Assembly (NCBI GenBank): GCA_903822245.1
Contig: CAIJOE010000156.1
Coordinates: 1 to 11,171 of the forward strand
Reading direction: 5' to 3'
Length of the DNA: 11,171 bases
Source: an uncultured Actinomycetes bacterium
Lineage (GTDB): Bacteria > Actinomycetota > Actinomycetes > Nanopelagicales > Nanopelagicaceae
In this document: in pieces, positions 1 to 6,546 of the stretch
Position numbering within the stretch: position 1 is the first letter of the stretch
How the letters are laid out: each line of letters begins with the position of its first letter
The notes under the pieces: generated by a model
Database searches by the model: none
What the model was told of the DNA's origin: nothing
Seen by the model: only the letters and a program-made list of their open reading frames with translations
Made by a program: the position numbers and the translations under genes

Positions 1-758
1 AACAAGGAATAACTGTTGAAAATCCAACTGCAGTTGACTTCTCAGTAGCTCAGTCCGCACTTGCTCTTGCTCAGAAAAACTATGAATCAACATTTGTTCG
101 AGCGCCCGTTTCTGGAACAGTTGCATCGATAAGTGCTGGGGTTGGTCAAAATGCCCCGACTGCTTCATCTTCAACACTCGGCGCAGTTACTGGATTTATT
201 GTCCTAACCGATGTCTCTTCACTTGAGGTCTCTGCCAGCTTCTCCGAGGCAGACTCCGCTAAATTAATAGTTGGCCAAGATGCTTCATTTACTTTCTCGG
301 CGCTTTCAAATATCAGCGCTGTTGGAAAAGTGTTATCAATCGATCCACTTCCAACTACAACATCTGGTGCTACCACTTATAAAGCCCTCTTCACAGTGAG
401 CGATAAAATTCCAACTCTTAAACCTGGAATGACAACTACTGTCACCGTTACCACTGGAGCGGCATTTAATGTTTTGCAAGTTGCTGCTCAAGCAATTACT
501 ACTCGCGGGGCAACTTCAATTCTTAACGTGATAACTACTAAAGCTGGAAAAGAAGTCACAACCCCAACGCCAGTAGTTGTTGGCTTGAAGGGTGATTCAT
601 CTGATCAAATTATTTCAGGCGTGAAGCCGGGCGATAAAGTTGTTCTTCGAACTGCAACAGCTTCAACAGGCTCCAATGGCTTTCCAAGTACCGCAGGTGG
701 CTTAGGCGGCGCAGTTGCCGTTCCTGGCGGCGGCGGTGGCCGTGGATTTGGCGGCTAA
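1..758 (+). CDS. HlyD/MacA-like membrane fusion (adaptor) protein, 3' part
   Basis: The gene is cut by the left window edge; its reading frame has codons starting at base 3 and runs open to a TAA at 756-758, so about 251 C-terminal residues are visible. Near the start is the end of a helical hairpin and a lipoyl-type half-motif (ALAQKNYESTFVRAPVSGTV) typical of RND/MacA/HlyD adaptors, followed by beta-barrel-like sequence and a membrane-proximal part with a GVKPGDKVV motif. In this family the adaptor links a MacB-type ABC transporter to the extracytoplasmic side; no outer membrane is expected in an actinobacterium, so a TolC partner is unlikely (inference). The C-terminus ends in a glycine-rich tail (GGGGGRGFGG) that recurs in downstream proteins of the operon. 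A GTG at 330 is internal, not the start. Family assignment is confident; substrate is unknown. Confidence 0.88.
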   Translation, partial: QGITVENPTAVDFSVAQSALALAQKNYESTFVRAPVSGTVASISAGVGQNAPTASSSTLGAVTGFIVLTDVSSLEVSASFSEADSAKLIVGQDASFTFSALSNISAVGKVLSIDPLPTTTSGATTYKALFTVSDKIPTLKPGMTTTVTVTTGAAFNVLQVAAQAITTRGATSILNVITTKAGKEVTTPTPVVVGLKGDSSDQIISGVKPGDKVVLRTATASTGSNGFPSTAGGLGGAVAVPGGGGGRGFGG

Positions 759-765
759 TAAATAA

Positions 766-1467
766 ATGACCCACACCGTCATAGATGTTCGAAACGCCAT
801 AAAACAATATGGCGCTGGTGAGTCAGCCATTTTTGCACTAGACGGCGTCTCACTTCAGATTGAATCTGGCGAATACGTTGCAATAATGGGGCCATCTGGT
901 TCTGGAAAATCAACGCTAATGAACATCATGGGTGCGCTAGATAATTTGACTTCTGGTGAATATTTTCTAGATGGAATTGAAATCAGTTCGATGGATGAGG
1001 ACCAACTTTCGGTAGTTAGAGGAAGAAAGATCGGCTTTATCTTTCAATCCTTCAATTTGATTCCGCGCACTACCGCGCTAGCAAATGTTGAATTGCCACT
1101 TGCCTATCAAGGAATTAAATCTGCCGAGCGCAAGATGCGCGCTAGCAAAGCCCTTGAAGTAGTTGGTTTGGCCGATCGTATGAGCCATGAACCAACTGAG
1201 CTTTCTGGCGGCCAGCAACAAAGAGTCGCCGTGGCAAGAGCCCTGGCAACTAGACCTTCACTTCTTTTAGCTGATGAACCAACTGGCGCGCTTGATTCAA
1301 AATCAACCCATGATCTTTTAGATCTCTTTGATCAAATTAATGCCGCTGGTCGCACCGTAGTAGTTATTACTCACGAAAACGATGTTGCTGAGCGAGCAAA
1401 GCGGATCATTCGGATGCGCGATGGCAAAATCATTAGCGATGAGCTAAACGCAAAGAAGGCCTCATGA
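766..1467 (+). CDS. MacB/LolD-type ABC transporter ATP-binding protein
   Basis: This 233-residue protein is a complete ABC ATPase. It has Walker A GPSGSGKST at residues 42-50, the Q-loop Gln at 94, signature LSGGQ at 146-150, Walker B LLLADEP at 166-172 with catalytic Glu171, and the H-loop His203. The sequence around SFNLIPRTTALANVELPL is characteristic of the MacB/LolD/FtsE group, which powers mechanotransmission or export of peptides, lipoproteins and drugs. Here the ATPase is separate from the permease, unlike the fused MacB of Escherichia coli. The ATG lies 7 bases after the adaptor stop, in the AT-rich run TAATAAATAAATG, with no Shine-Dalgarno; translation is probably coupled to the upstream gene. 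Its stop overlaps the permease start (ATGA). Substrate cannot be inferred. Confidence 0.95.
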   Translation: MTHTVIDVRNAIKQYGAGESAIFALDGVSLQIESGEYVAIMGPSGSGKSTLMNIMGALDNLTSGEYFLDGIEISSMDEDQLSVVRGRKIGFIFQSFNLIPRTTALANVELPLAYQGIKSAERKMRASKALEVVGLADRMSHEPTELSGGQQQRVAVARALATRPSLLLADEPTGALDSKSTHDLLDLFDQINAAGRTVVVITHENDVAERAKRIIRMRDGKIISDELNAKKAS

Positions 1468-2702
1468 ATCTCTTAGAGATTATTCGCTTTGCCCTACGCG
1501 GTCTAACTATTAACCGGATGCGAACTGGCTTAACCACCCTAGGCATCATGATCGGTGTGATGTCAGTAATTATCCTAATTGCAGTTGGAAATGGCTCAGC
1601 CAAACAAGTTCAATCATCACTTGATCGTCTTGGCACAAACTCAATTCAAATTAGGTCAGGTGCTCGCGGTTTTGGCGGTGGCGGGGTGCAAAGCGCGCGG
1701 CAGCGAAACTCGGCTAGTGCAACAAAGCAATTAACCATTGCTGATACCAAAGCTCTTTTAAATATCACCGATGCCCCTGATATCAAACAAGTTTCCCCAA
1801 TAATGAATTCCAATGCGACTTGTGTAAATGGCAGCTCCACTTCCGCCCCTTCTACTTTCTCTGGAGTTTGGCCAACCTATTTTGAGGCGGCAAATACTAA
1901 GGTGGTTAAGGGAAGCTACTTCACAGATGATGATGTGACTCAAGGCAGACGTGTTGCAGTGATCGGAAATACCACCGCCACTGAATTATTTGGAACTGAT
2001 AATCCAATCGGACAAAGTGTGAGATGCGGGGGAATCCCATTTACAATTATTGGAACCACTGAAGTCAAAGGCTCTTCTGGCTTCCAAGACGGTGATAGCT
2101 TATTTATTGCGCCAATAACGGCGATCCAAAATTCAATCACTGGTTATGTTGGCCTGTCTTCAATAATTGTTGAAGCAAAGTCATCAAAGGTAACCGACGC
2201 CGCCCAGACGGAGATTCAAACAATTTTGGATGCTAGACACGGAGTTAAAAATGTTAATAGCCGGGATTACCAAACCTTTAATCAGGCCTCACTATTAACT
2301 ACTTCAGCCTCAAATAGCAAAGTTTTCACAGTCCTACTTGGCGCAGTAGCAGCCATCTCACTATTGGTTGGCGGCATCGGAATTACAAATATTATGTTAG
2401 TAACAGTTGTTGAGCGAACCAGAGAGATTGGTATTCGCAAAGCAATTGGAGCACCAAAGCGAATCATCTTGGCCCAGTTCCTAATCGAAGCAACGATACT
2501 TTCGTTAGTTGGTGGTCTCATGGGGGTATTAGGTGGATTTATTGGATCAAATTTCACAACTCTTGGCGTTAAGCCAGTAATTGTTCCTATGTCAGTCTTT
2601 CTAGCTTTCGGAGTAAGCATCTTGATCGGTGTCTTCTTCGGTGGTTATCCAGCATCACGCGCCGCATCACTACGACCAATCGAGGCACTAAGACATGAGT
2701 AA
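1464..2702 (+). CDS. MacB-like/FtsX-domain ABC transporter permease
   Basis: This 412-residue protein has the MacB plan: a cytoplasmic start, TM1 at about residues 20-42 (TTLGIMIGVMSVIILIAVGNG), a large extracytoplasmic domain (about 45-283), then three TM helices at about 285-310, 336-362 and 370-393. The FtsX-type coupling sequence VVERTREIGIRKAIGA (315-330) and the YPASRAASLRPIEALRHE end are classical. It pairs with the ATPase, whose stop it overlaps by 4 bases. Two features are odd. A glycine-rich insert (GARGFGGGG, residues 66-74) followed by a basic, Ser/Gln/Asn-rich stretch sits just after TM1, where MacB meets its adaptor. The extracytoplasmic domain also has exactly two cysteines, C120 and C188, which could form a disulfide (inference). 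Function as a permease is confident; the cargo is unknown. Confidence 0.93.
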   Translation: MNLLEIIRFALRGLTINRMRTGLTTLGIMIGVMSVIILIAVGNGSAKQVQSSLDRLGTNSIQIRSGARGFGGGGVQSARQRNSASATKQLTIADTKALLNITDAPDIKQVSPIMNSNATCVNGSSTSAPSTFSGVWPTYFEAANTKVVKGSYFTDDDVTQGRRVAVIGNTTATELFGTDNPIGQSVRCGGIPFTIIGTTEVKGSSGFQDGDSLFIAPITAIQNSITGYVGLSSIIVEAKSSKVTDAAQTEIQTILDARHGVKNVNSRDYQTFNQASLLTTSASNSKVFTVLLGAVAAISLLVGGIGITNIMLVTVVERTREIGIRKAIGAPKRIILAQFLIEATILSLVGGLMGVLGGFIGSNFTTLGVKPVIVPMSVFLAFGVSILIGVFFGGYPASRAASLRPIEALRHE

Positions 2703-3543
2703 AGATATGAACAACACCGATCTTCCAAGTTTTGATTTATTTGCCCCGCCTGTTGATGATCATTTGAAAGAAGAACTTGCTAAAGGCAAGTATGAGTGGA
2801 CTAATAAATACACCCGCCTCTTAGCTGGTGCATTTGTAGTAGTTGCTTTGTTATCTGCCGGGGCTTGGTATGGCCACCACAGTGCAACTGCGACAAGTGC
2901 AACTGGGCTTTCACTAAATCGAACTGGATTTGCAACTGGATTTGCCGGTGGAGCTGGCGGCGGTTCGGCAAGAGCGCGAAATTCTGGAACAGCTACTAGC
3001 CAAGGCGGTGGCATACCTGGCGGCTTTGGTGGTGGCGGACCACGCGTTACTGGAACAGTTACGAAAGTTTCTGGAAGTGAAGTAACAATTAAATTAGATG
3101 ATCCAACGCAATCTTCATCGCTAAAAAGTGGTGACACAACTAGAGTCACAAACACAACTGGCTTTGGCGCACCAGCTGGCGCGCCCAGTGGTGGGACTGT
3201 GGGACAAGTACCTAATCCAGCATCTTCTTCAACAACAAATAAAGCCAACTCAAATTCCAAATCAACAACTACAAAGTCCGGCGTTAAATCACCAACTGGT
3301 AGTGCTGGCTCGGCACGTCCAACAGTTGGTAGTGCCGGCGGTGCTGGTCGGGGTGGCGGCTTTAATAATCCAGAAATCACTGCATGTTTGGCTAAAGAGG
3401 GAGTTACTTTGACTCCTGGGGCTAGGCCTGATCGCACCGATCCAAAGATTGCAGCTGCCTTTGCCAAGTGCTTGCCCGGGGGCTTTGGTGGCGGGGGCCA
3501 GCGACCAAGCGGGGGCGCACCTAGCCCAGCGCCTTCTAACTAG
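2695..3543 (+). CDS. Unrecognised single-pass membrane protein, Gly-rich, paired cysteines
   Basis: The 282-residue product is not assigned to a named family. Residues 1-40 are charged and cytoplasmic. Residues 42-60 form one TM helix (LLAGAFVVVALLSAGAWYG), so the rest should lie outside. That part has a Gly/Ala patch (78-115, including GGFGGGG) and a short beta-type segment at about 117-155 (GTVTKVSGSEVTIKLDD) resembling DUF5666-like domains. A Ser/Thr/Asn linker (about 165-215) follows. The C-terminal module has two cysteines 28 apart (C231 in ACLAKEGVTLTPGA, C259 in AFAKCLPGG), then another GGFGGGG and a Pro/Gly/Ser tail. The start overlaps the permease by 8 bases (ATGAGTAA), so it belongs to the export operon. 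It may be an accessory subunit or a sensor for the exporter; this is inference. The opposite strand also reads open here, but only as a side effect of GC-rich repeats. Confidence 0.85.
   Translation: MSKDMNNTDLPSFDLFAPPVDDHLKEELAKGKYEWTNKYTRLLAGAFVVVALLSAGAWYGHHSATATSATGLSLNRTGFATGFAGGAGGGSARARNSGTATSQGGGIPGGFGGGGPRVTGTVTKVSGSEVTIKLDDPTQSSSLKSGDTTRVTNTTGFGAPAGAPSGGTVGQVPNPASSSTTNKANSNSKSTTTKSGVKSPTGSAGSARPTVGSAGGAGRGGGFNNPEITACLAKEGVTLTPGARPDRTDPKIAAAFAKCLPGGFGGGGQRPSGGAPSPAPSN
2881..2945 (+). repeat. Short in-frame tandem repeats in the Gly-rich protein gene
   Basis: Two small repeats lie next to each other. AGTGCAACTG occurs at 2881-2890 and again at 2896-2905 with a 15-base period. A perfect 12-base unit, AACTGGATTTGC, is present twice head to tail at 2922-2933 and 2934-2945, encoding TGFATGFA. 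Both periods are multiples of three, so copy-number change would keep the frame. A third, diverged pair with a 30-base period (CAACTGGTAGTGCTGG and CAGTTGGTAGTGCCGG) lies at 3293-3309 and 3323-3339. Confidence 0.75.
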
Positions 3544-3580
3544 ATCTACTTGGGTCCAGCCCAAAGGGGCGATATTCAAT

Positions 3581-3609
3581 TTGCGAGGGCCCGTGGCAGG
3601 GCCTAGATT
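3581..3609 (+). promoter_or_regulatory. Sigma-A-like promoter of groEL
   Basis: TTGCGA at 3581-3586 and TAGATT at 3604-3609 are separated by exactly 17 bases and each matches four of six consensus positions. The predicted start of transcription would fall at about 3615-3618, at the left arm of the CIRCE operator. A 5-bp inverted repeat (GGCCC/GGGCC, 3588-3592 and 3599-3603) fills most of the spacer. The leader to the groEL start would be about 85 bases. Confidence 0.6.
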
Positions 3610-3614
3610 TAGCG

Positions 3615-3641
3615 TTAGCACTCGAAGGCCTAGAGTGATAA
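3615..3641. promoter_or_regulatory. CIRCE operator (HrcA binding site) upstream of groEL
   Basis: The sequence is TTAGCACTC, nine bases, then GAGTGATAA. This matches the CIRCE consensus TTAGCACTC-N9-GAGTGCTAA with a single mismatch in the right arm and the exact 9-base spacing. CIRCE is bound by the HrcA repressor and controls groE operons in actinobacteria and many other bacteria. It lies just downstream of the predicted -10 box and overlaps the predicted start of transcription, 60 bases before the groEL ATG, so repression by blocking initiation is expected, with release on heat shock. Confidence 0.93.
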
Positions 3642-3701
3642 ACCGGCCAAGCTTTAATCGAGTGGACCTGAATAAAACAAGTAAGAGGGAGTAACACTGT
3701 T

Positions 3702-5321
3702 ATGGCAAAGATGATTGCCTTTAATGAAGAAGCCCGTCGCGGTCTTGAGCGTGGAATGAACGCACTTGCAGATGCTGTGAAGGTAACTCTTGGACCCCGT
3801 GGTCGCAATGTTGTTCTAGAAAAGAAGTGGGGCGCACCAACCATCACAAATGATGGCGTCTCAATTGCAAAGGAAATTGAATTAGATGATCCATGGGAAA
3901 AGATTGGCGCAGAGTTAGTAAAGGAAGTTGCTAAGAAGACAGATGATGTCGCTGGCGATGGAACCACAACTGCAACCGTTCTAGCTCAAGCACTTGTTCG
4001 CGAAGGACTTCGCAATGTGGCCGCTGGATCAAACCCAATGGCGCTACAGCGCGGTATTGAGAAGGCTGTTGAAGCTATCTCAGATGAACTATTAAAGATG
4101 GCAAAGCCAGTTGAGACCAAAGAGCAGATTGCAGCTACTGCATCTATCTCTGCGGCAGATACCACTATCGGTGACATGATCGCTGAAGCAATGGATAAGG
4201 TTGGCAAAGAAGGCGTTATTACCGTTGAAGAGTCAAATACATTCGGACTTGAGCTAGAGCTCACCGAGGGTATGCGCTTTGATAAGGGATATATCTCGCC
4301 ATACTTCACTACCGATCAAGATCGCATGGAAGCAGTACTAGAAGATGCTTATGTTTTGATCTCAAACTCAAAGATCACAAATATTAAAGACCTACTACCA
4401 ATCCTTGAGAAGGTAATGCAATCAGGTAAGCCGCTTCTTATTTTGGCTGAAGATGTTGAAGCTGAAGCGCTGGCTACCTTGGTTGTTAACAAGATCCGTG
4501 GAACCTTTAAGTCAGTTGCTGTTAAGGCGCCAGGCTTTGGTGATCGTCGCAAGGCCATGTTGCAAGACATCGCGATCCTTACCGGCGGAACTGTTATCTC
4601 TGAAGAAGTTGGTCTAAAGCTAGATGCCACCACAATGGATCTACTAGGTCGCGCTCGCAAGGTGGTTGTCGGCAAGGAAGAGACCACAATTGTTGAAGGT
4701 GCTGGCGATGCTGAGCAGATCAAGGGCCGCGTTAATCAAATTCGCGCCGAGATCGAGAAGTCAGATTCAGATTACGATCGTGAAAAGCTTCAAGAGCGCC
4801 TAGCAAAGCTTGCTGGCGGCGTTGCCGTTATCAAAGCGGGCGCAGCTACTGAAGTTGAACTTAAAGAGCGCAAGCACCGCATTGAAGATGCTGTGCGAAA
4901 TGCTAAAGCAGCAGTTGAAGAAGGAATCGTTGCCGGCGGCGGGGTTGCACTTCTCCAAGCTTCAAAGCTTGCATTTGCAAAGCTAAAGCTAACTGGCGAA
5001 GAAGCAGTAGGAGCAAGAATTGTTGAAGTGGCAATCGAAGCGCCACTTAAGCAAATTGCAATTAATGCTGGCCTTGAAGGCGGGGTAATCGTTGAAGCTG
5101 TTCGCAACAAAGAAGTTGGTTTTGGCTTAAATGCTGCGACCGGTGAATATGTAGACATGATTAAGTCAGGAATTATCGATCCAGCAAAGGTAACTCGCTC
5201 TGCATTGCAAAATGCGGCATCTATTGCAGCGCTATTCCTAACTACTGAAGCAGTTATTACCGATAAGCCAGAGCCTAAGGCAGCACCAATGCCACAAGGC
5301 GGCGGGGATATGGACTTCTAA
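3702..5321 (+). CDS. groL: 60 kDa chaperonin GroEL (orphan copy, no groES beside it)
   Basis: The 539-residue product is a full-length group I chaperonin that folds proteins in an ATP-driven double ring. It has VTLGPRGRNVVLE at 28-40, the nucleotide-binding GDGTTT at 85-90 with its catalytic Asp86, and the chaperonin signature AAVEEGIVAGGG near residue 410. The C-terminus is GGGDMDF instead of a long GGM-repeat tail. Start: ATG preceded by a Shine-Dalgarno-like AGAGGGAG at 3684-3691, about 10 bases away. A CIRCE operator and promoter lie upstream and a strong terminator downstream, so it is a single-gene unit. No groES is adjacent, which fits the second, essential GroEL2/Hsp65-type copy of many actinobacteria; whether another copy exists elsewhere cannot be seen. 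Confidence 0.98.
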   Translation: MAKMIAFNEEARRGLERGMNALADAVKVTLGPRGRNVVLEKKWGAPTITNDGVSIAKEIELDDPWEKIGAELVKEVAKKTDDVAGDGTTTATVLAQALVREGLRNVAAGSNPMALQRGIEKAVEAISDELLKMAKPVETKEQIAATASISAADTTIGDMIAEAMDKVGKEGVITVEESNTFGLELELTEGMRFDKGYISPYFTTDQDRMEAVLEDAYVLISNSKITNIKDLLPILEKVMQSGKPLLILAEDVEAEALATLVVNKIRGTFKSVAVKAPGFGDRRKAMLQDIAILTGGTVISEEVGLKLDATTMDLLGRARKVVVGKEETTIVEGAGDAEQIKGRVNQIRAEIEKSDSDYDREKLQERLAKLAGGVAVIKAGAATEVELKERKHRIEDAVRNAKAAVEEGIVAGGGVALLQASKLAFAKLKLTGEEAVGARIVEVAIEAPLKQIAINAGLEGGVIVEAVRNKEVGFGLNAATGEYVDMIKSGIIDPAKVTRSALQNAASIAALFLTTEAVITDKPEPKAAPMPQGGGDMDF

Positions 5322-5340
5322 TAACTTGTAAGTAAGCGTA

Positions 5341-5373
5341 AAAGAGCCCTCGAATTCTTTTCGGGGGCTTTTT
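5341..5373 (+). terminator. Rho-independent terminator of groEL
   Basis: A stem of about 14 base pairs (5341-5354 with 5360-5373, two G-T wobbles) closes a five-base loop TTCTT and ends in a run of five T. The core is GCCCTCGAA against TTCGGGGGC. It begins 19 bases after the groEL stop. The next gene's -10 hexamer follows four bases after the T run. Confidence 0.92.
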
Positions 5374-5377
5374 ACTT

Positions 5378-5383
5378 TAGAAT
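5378..5383 (+). promoter_or_regulatory. -10 element for leaderless DUF3027 transcript
   Basis: TAGAAT fits the TAnnnT -10 pattern and ends exactly six bases before the ATG at 5390, which would place the transcription start on or next to the start codon. There is no Shine-Dalgarno. No good -35 is visible, and that position falls inside the groEL terminator. Confidence 0.65.
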
Positions 5384-5389
5384 CATCCA

Positions 5390-6070
5390 ATGAGCATTAA
5401 CGATAAGTTCCAAGCAGAAGCCATTGCGCGCACTGCTGCTATTGAAGATGCCGCGAATGAAAGCTTTGTTGGCTCACTTGTCTCAATAGATAGTGATGAA
5501 GAAGAGCGCTTAGCAACATATCTATTTGAGTCATCTCTTCCAGGTTATGGCGGCTGGCGTTGGGGTGTGACAATCACCAAGCTAGATGAGAATTCACCAG
5601 CAACTGTTTGCGATGTCGTATTACTTCCAGGTGTTGATTCGCTAATTGCACCAGAGTGGGTTGCCTATAAGGATCGTCTACTTCCAGGCGATGTTGGACC
5701 TGGCGATATTGTTCCTACATCTGCCGATGATGAGCGCCTAGTTCCAGGTTTTAATGTTTTACCAAATGATGAAGAGTTAGATGCGGCGCAGTTACTTGAA
5801 TTAGGTCTTGGCCGCGCGCGAGTTCTTTCAATTGTTGGTCGCGACTTAGCAGCATCTCGTTGGTATAACGGAGATCGCGGACCAAACACACCTATTGCCC
5901 AAAGTGCACCAAAGCCATGTCAATCTTGTGGTTTCTTCTTACCGATTGCCGGATCACTTCGATCAGCTTTCGGTGTTTGCGCAAATATCTTGTCACCAGA
6001 TGATGCCCGAGTGGTATCGGTAGATCATGGTTGCGGCGCGCATTCCGAGGCGCTTGTAACGGCTGATTAA
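5390..6070 (+). CDS. DUF3027 family protein
   Basis: This 226-residue protein matches the actinobacterial DUF3027 family, whose function is not known and whose genes usually neighbour a cold-shock gene, as here. Visible features are a conserved LPGYGGWRWGVT segment at 50-61, an APEWVAYKDRLLPGDVGPGD block at about 87-106, and a C-terminal cysteine set: C177 and C180 (CQSC), C197 and C215 with H213 and H218 close by. That set looks like a small zinc-binding module (inference), separated from the main domain by a linker. There is no signal peptide or TM helix, so it is cytoplasmic. The ATG is the first codon after a -10 element, so the mRNA is probably leaderless. The cold-shock gene follows after 80 bases on the same strand but has its own promoter-like site. 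Confidence 0.85.
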   Translation: MSINDKFQAEAIARTAAIEDAANESFVGSLVSIDSDEEERLATYLFESSLPGYGGWRWGVTITKLDENSPATVCDVVLLPGVDSLIAPEWVAYKDRLLPGDVGPGDIVPTSADDERLVPGFNVLPNDEELDAAQLLELGLGRARVLSIVGRDLAASRWYNGDRGPNTPIAQSAPKPCQSCGFFLPIAGSLRSAFGVCANILSPDDARVVSVDHGCGAHSEALVTAD

Positions 6071-6107
6071 GCGTAAAACCCCGCACCAGCCAACTACCCA
6101 AATAAGT

Positions 6108-6143
6108 TAAACTAACCCTCTTGCAGTAAACAGAAAGAAGGAG
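6108..6143 (+). promoter_or_regulatory. -10 element and Shine-Dalgarno of the cold-shock gene
   Basis: TAAACT at 6108-6113 is a likely -10 element. AAGGAG at 6138-6143 is a near-perfect ribosome binding site seven bases before the ATG at 6151. The transcript would have a leader of about 30 bases, in contrast to the leaderless neighbours. No convincing -35 hexamer was found. Confidence 0.6.
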
Positions 6144-6150
6144 TTCCCCA

Positions 6151-6534
6151 ATGCCTATTGGTCGCGTGAAGTGGTACAGCCTAGAAAAAGGCTTTGGATT
6201 TATTGAATCCGAAGAAGGCGCAGATGTTTACCTTGCATCTTCAGCCCTGCCATCAGGTGTTGCAACTGTTAAGCCAGGAACCAAACTTGAGTTCGGCGTT
6301 GTCGAAGGTAAGAAGGGCCCACAAGCTCTAACTGTTCGAATCATTGATGAGCCAGCTTCTGTTGTTGCAAACAATCGAATTAACCATGATGATCTTGCAA
6401 CAATGATCGAAGACACAATCAAGATTTTGGACAAGGTTGGAAATGGTTTGCGCCATGGCCGCCATCCATCAGGTCCTGATGCTGATCGTCTTGCCAAGGT
6501 ATTGCGCGGTATTGCTGGACAAATCGAAGGTTGA
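6151..6534 (+). CDS. cspB: CspB-like cold-shock domain protein with C-terminal helical extension
   Basis: The 127-residue product has an N-terminal cold-shock domain (about 1-66): VKWYSLEKGFGFIES holds the RNP1 motif (KGFGFI, 13-18) and DVYLASSALP the RNP2 region (25-34), which together bind single-stranded RNA or DNA. The domain ends in GPQALTVRIID. Residues about 70-127 form an extra, probably helical segment (DDLATMIEDTIKILDKVG, then a basic RHGRHPSGPDADRLAKVLRGIAGQIEG). This plan matches mycobacterial CspB, not the short 67-70 residue CspA type. The RNP2 position lacks the usual VFVH aromatic and histidine residues (VYLAS), as I recall for the mycobacterial form too. The function is likely as an RNA chaperone or transcription-associated factor. 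The symbol follows the mycobacterial homologue. Confidence 0.9.
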   Translation: MPIGRVKWYSLEKGFGFIESEEGADVYLASSALPSGVATVKPGTKLEFGVVEGKKGPQALTVRIIDEPASVVANNRINHDDLATMIEDTIKILDKVGNGLRHGRHPSGPDADRLAKVLRGIAGQIEG

Positions 6535-6543
6535 TCGAAGGTT
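6523..6543 (+). repeat. Tandem 11-base repeat spanning the cold-shock gene stop codon
   Basis: ATCGAAGGTT occurs at 6523-6532 and again at 6534-6543, one base apart. The TGA stop (6532-6534) lies at the junction. The second copy's GAAGGTT is also the inverse of AACCTTC at 6555-6561, inside the end of the DUF2530 gene, so a 7-bp hairpin with an 11-base loop could form between the two convergent genes. It has no T run, so it is at best a weak terminator. Confidence 0.55.
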
Positions 6544-6546
6544 AAA

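Noticed and set aside
2760..3467. Long minus-strand open frame (235 codons) opposite the Gly-rich gene
   Set aside because: It is the mirror of repeated Gly/Ala/Thr codons; it is rich in Pro and Val with no domain, start signal or operon logic, while the plus-strand frame overlaps the permease correctly and has a TM helix.
3550..3564. TTGGG/CCCAA hairpin just after the Gly-rich gene as an operon terminator
   Set aside because: The stem is only five base pairs and is followed by AGGGGCGA, not a T run, so it does not qualify as an intrinsic terminator.
3449..3694. Plus-strand 81-codon frame running across the groEL promoter and CIRCE
   Set aside because: It starts inside the preceding gene, has no family resemblance and would cover a clear promoter, operator and Shine-Dalgarno region.
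3536..3967. Minus-strand 143-codon frame over the groEL promoter and groEL start
   Set aside because: It is a shadow of groEL coding sequence and regulatory DNA, with no recognisable domain.
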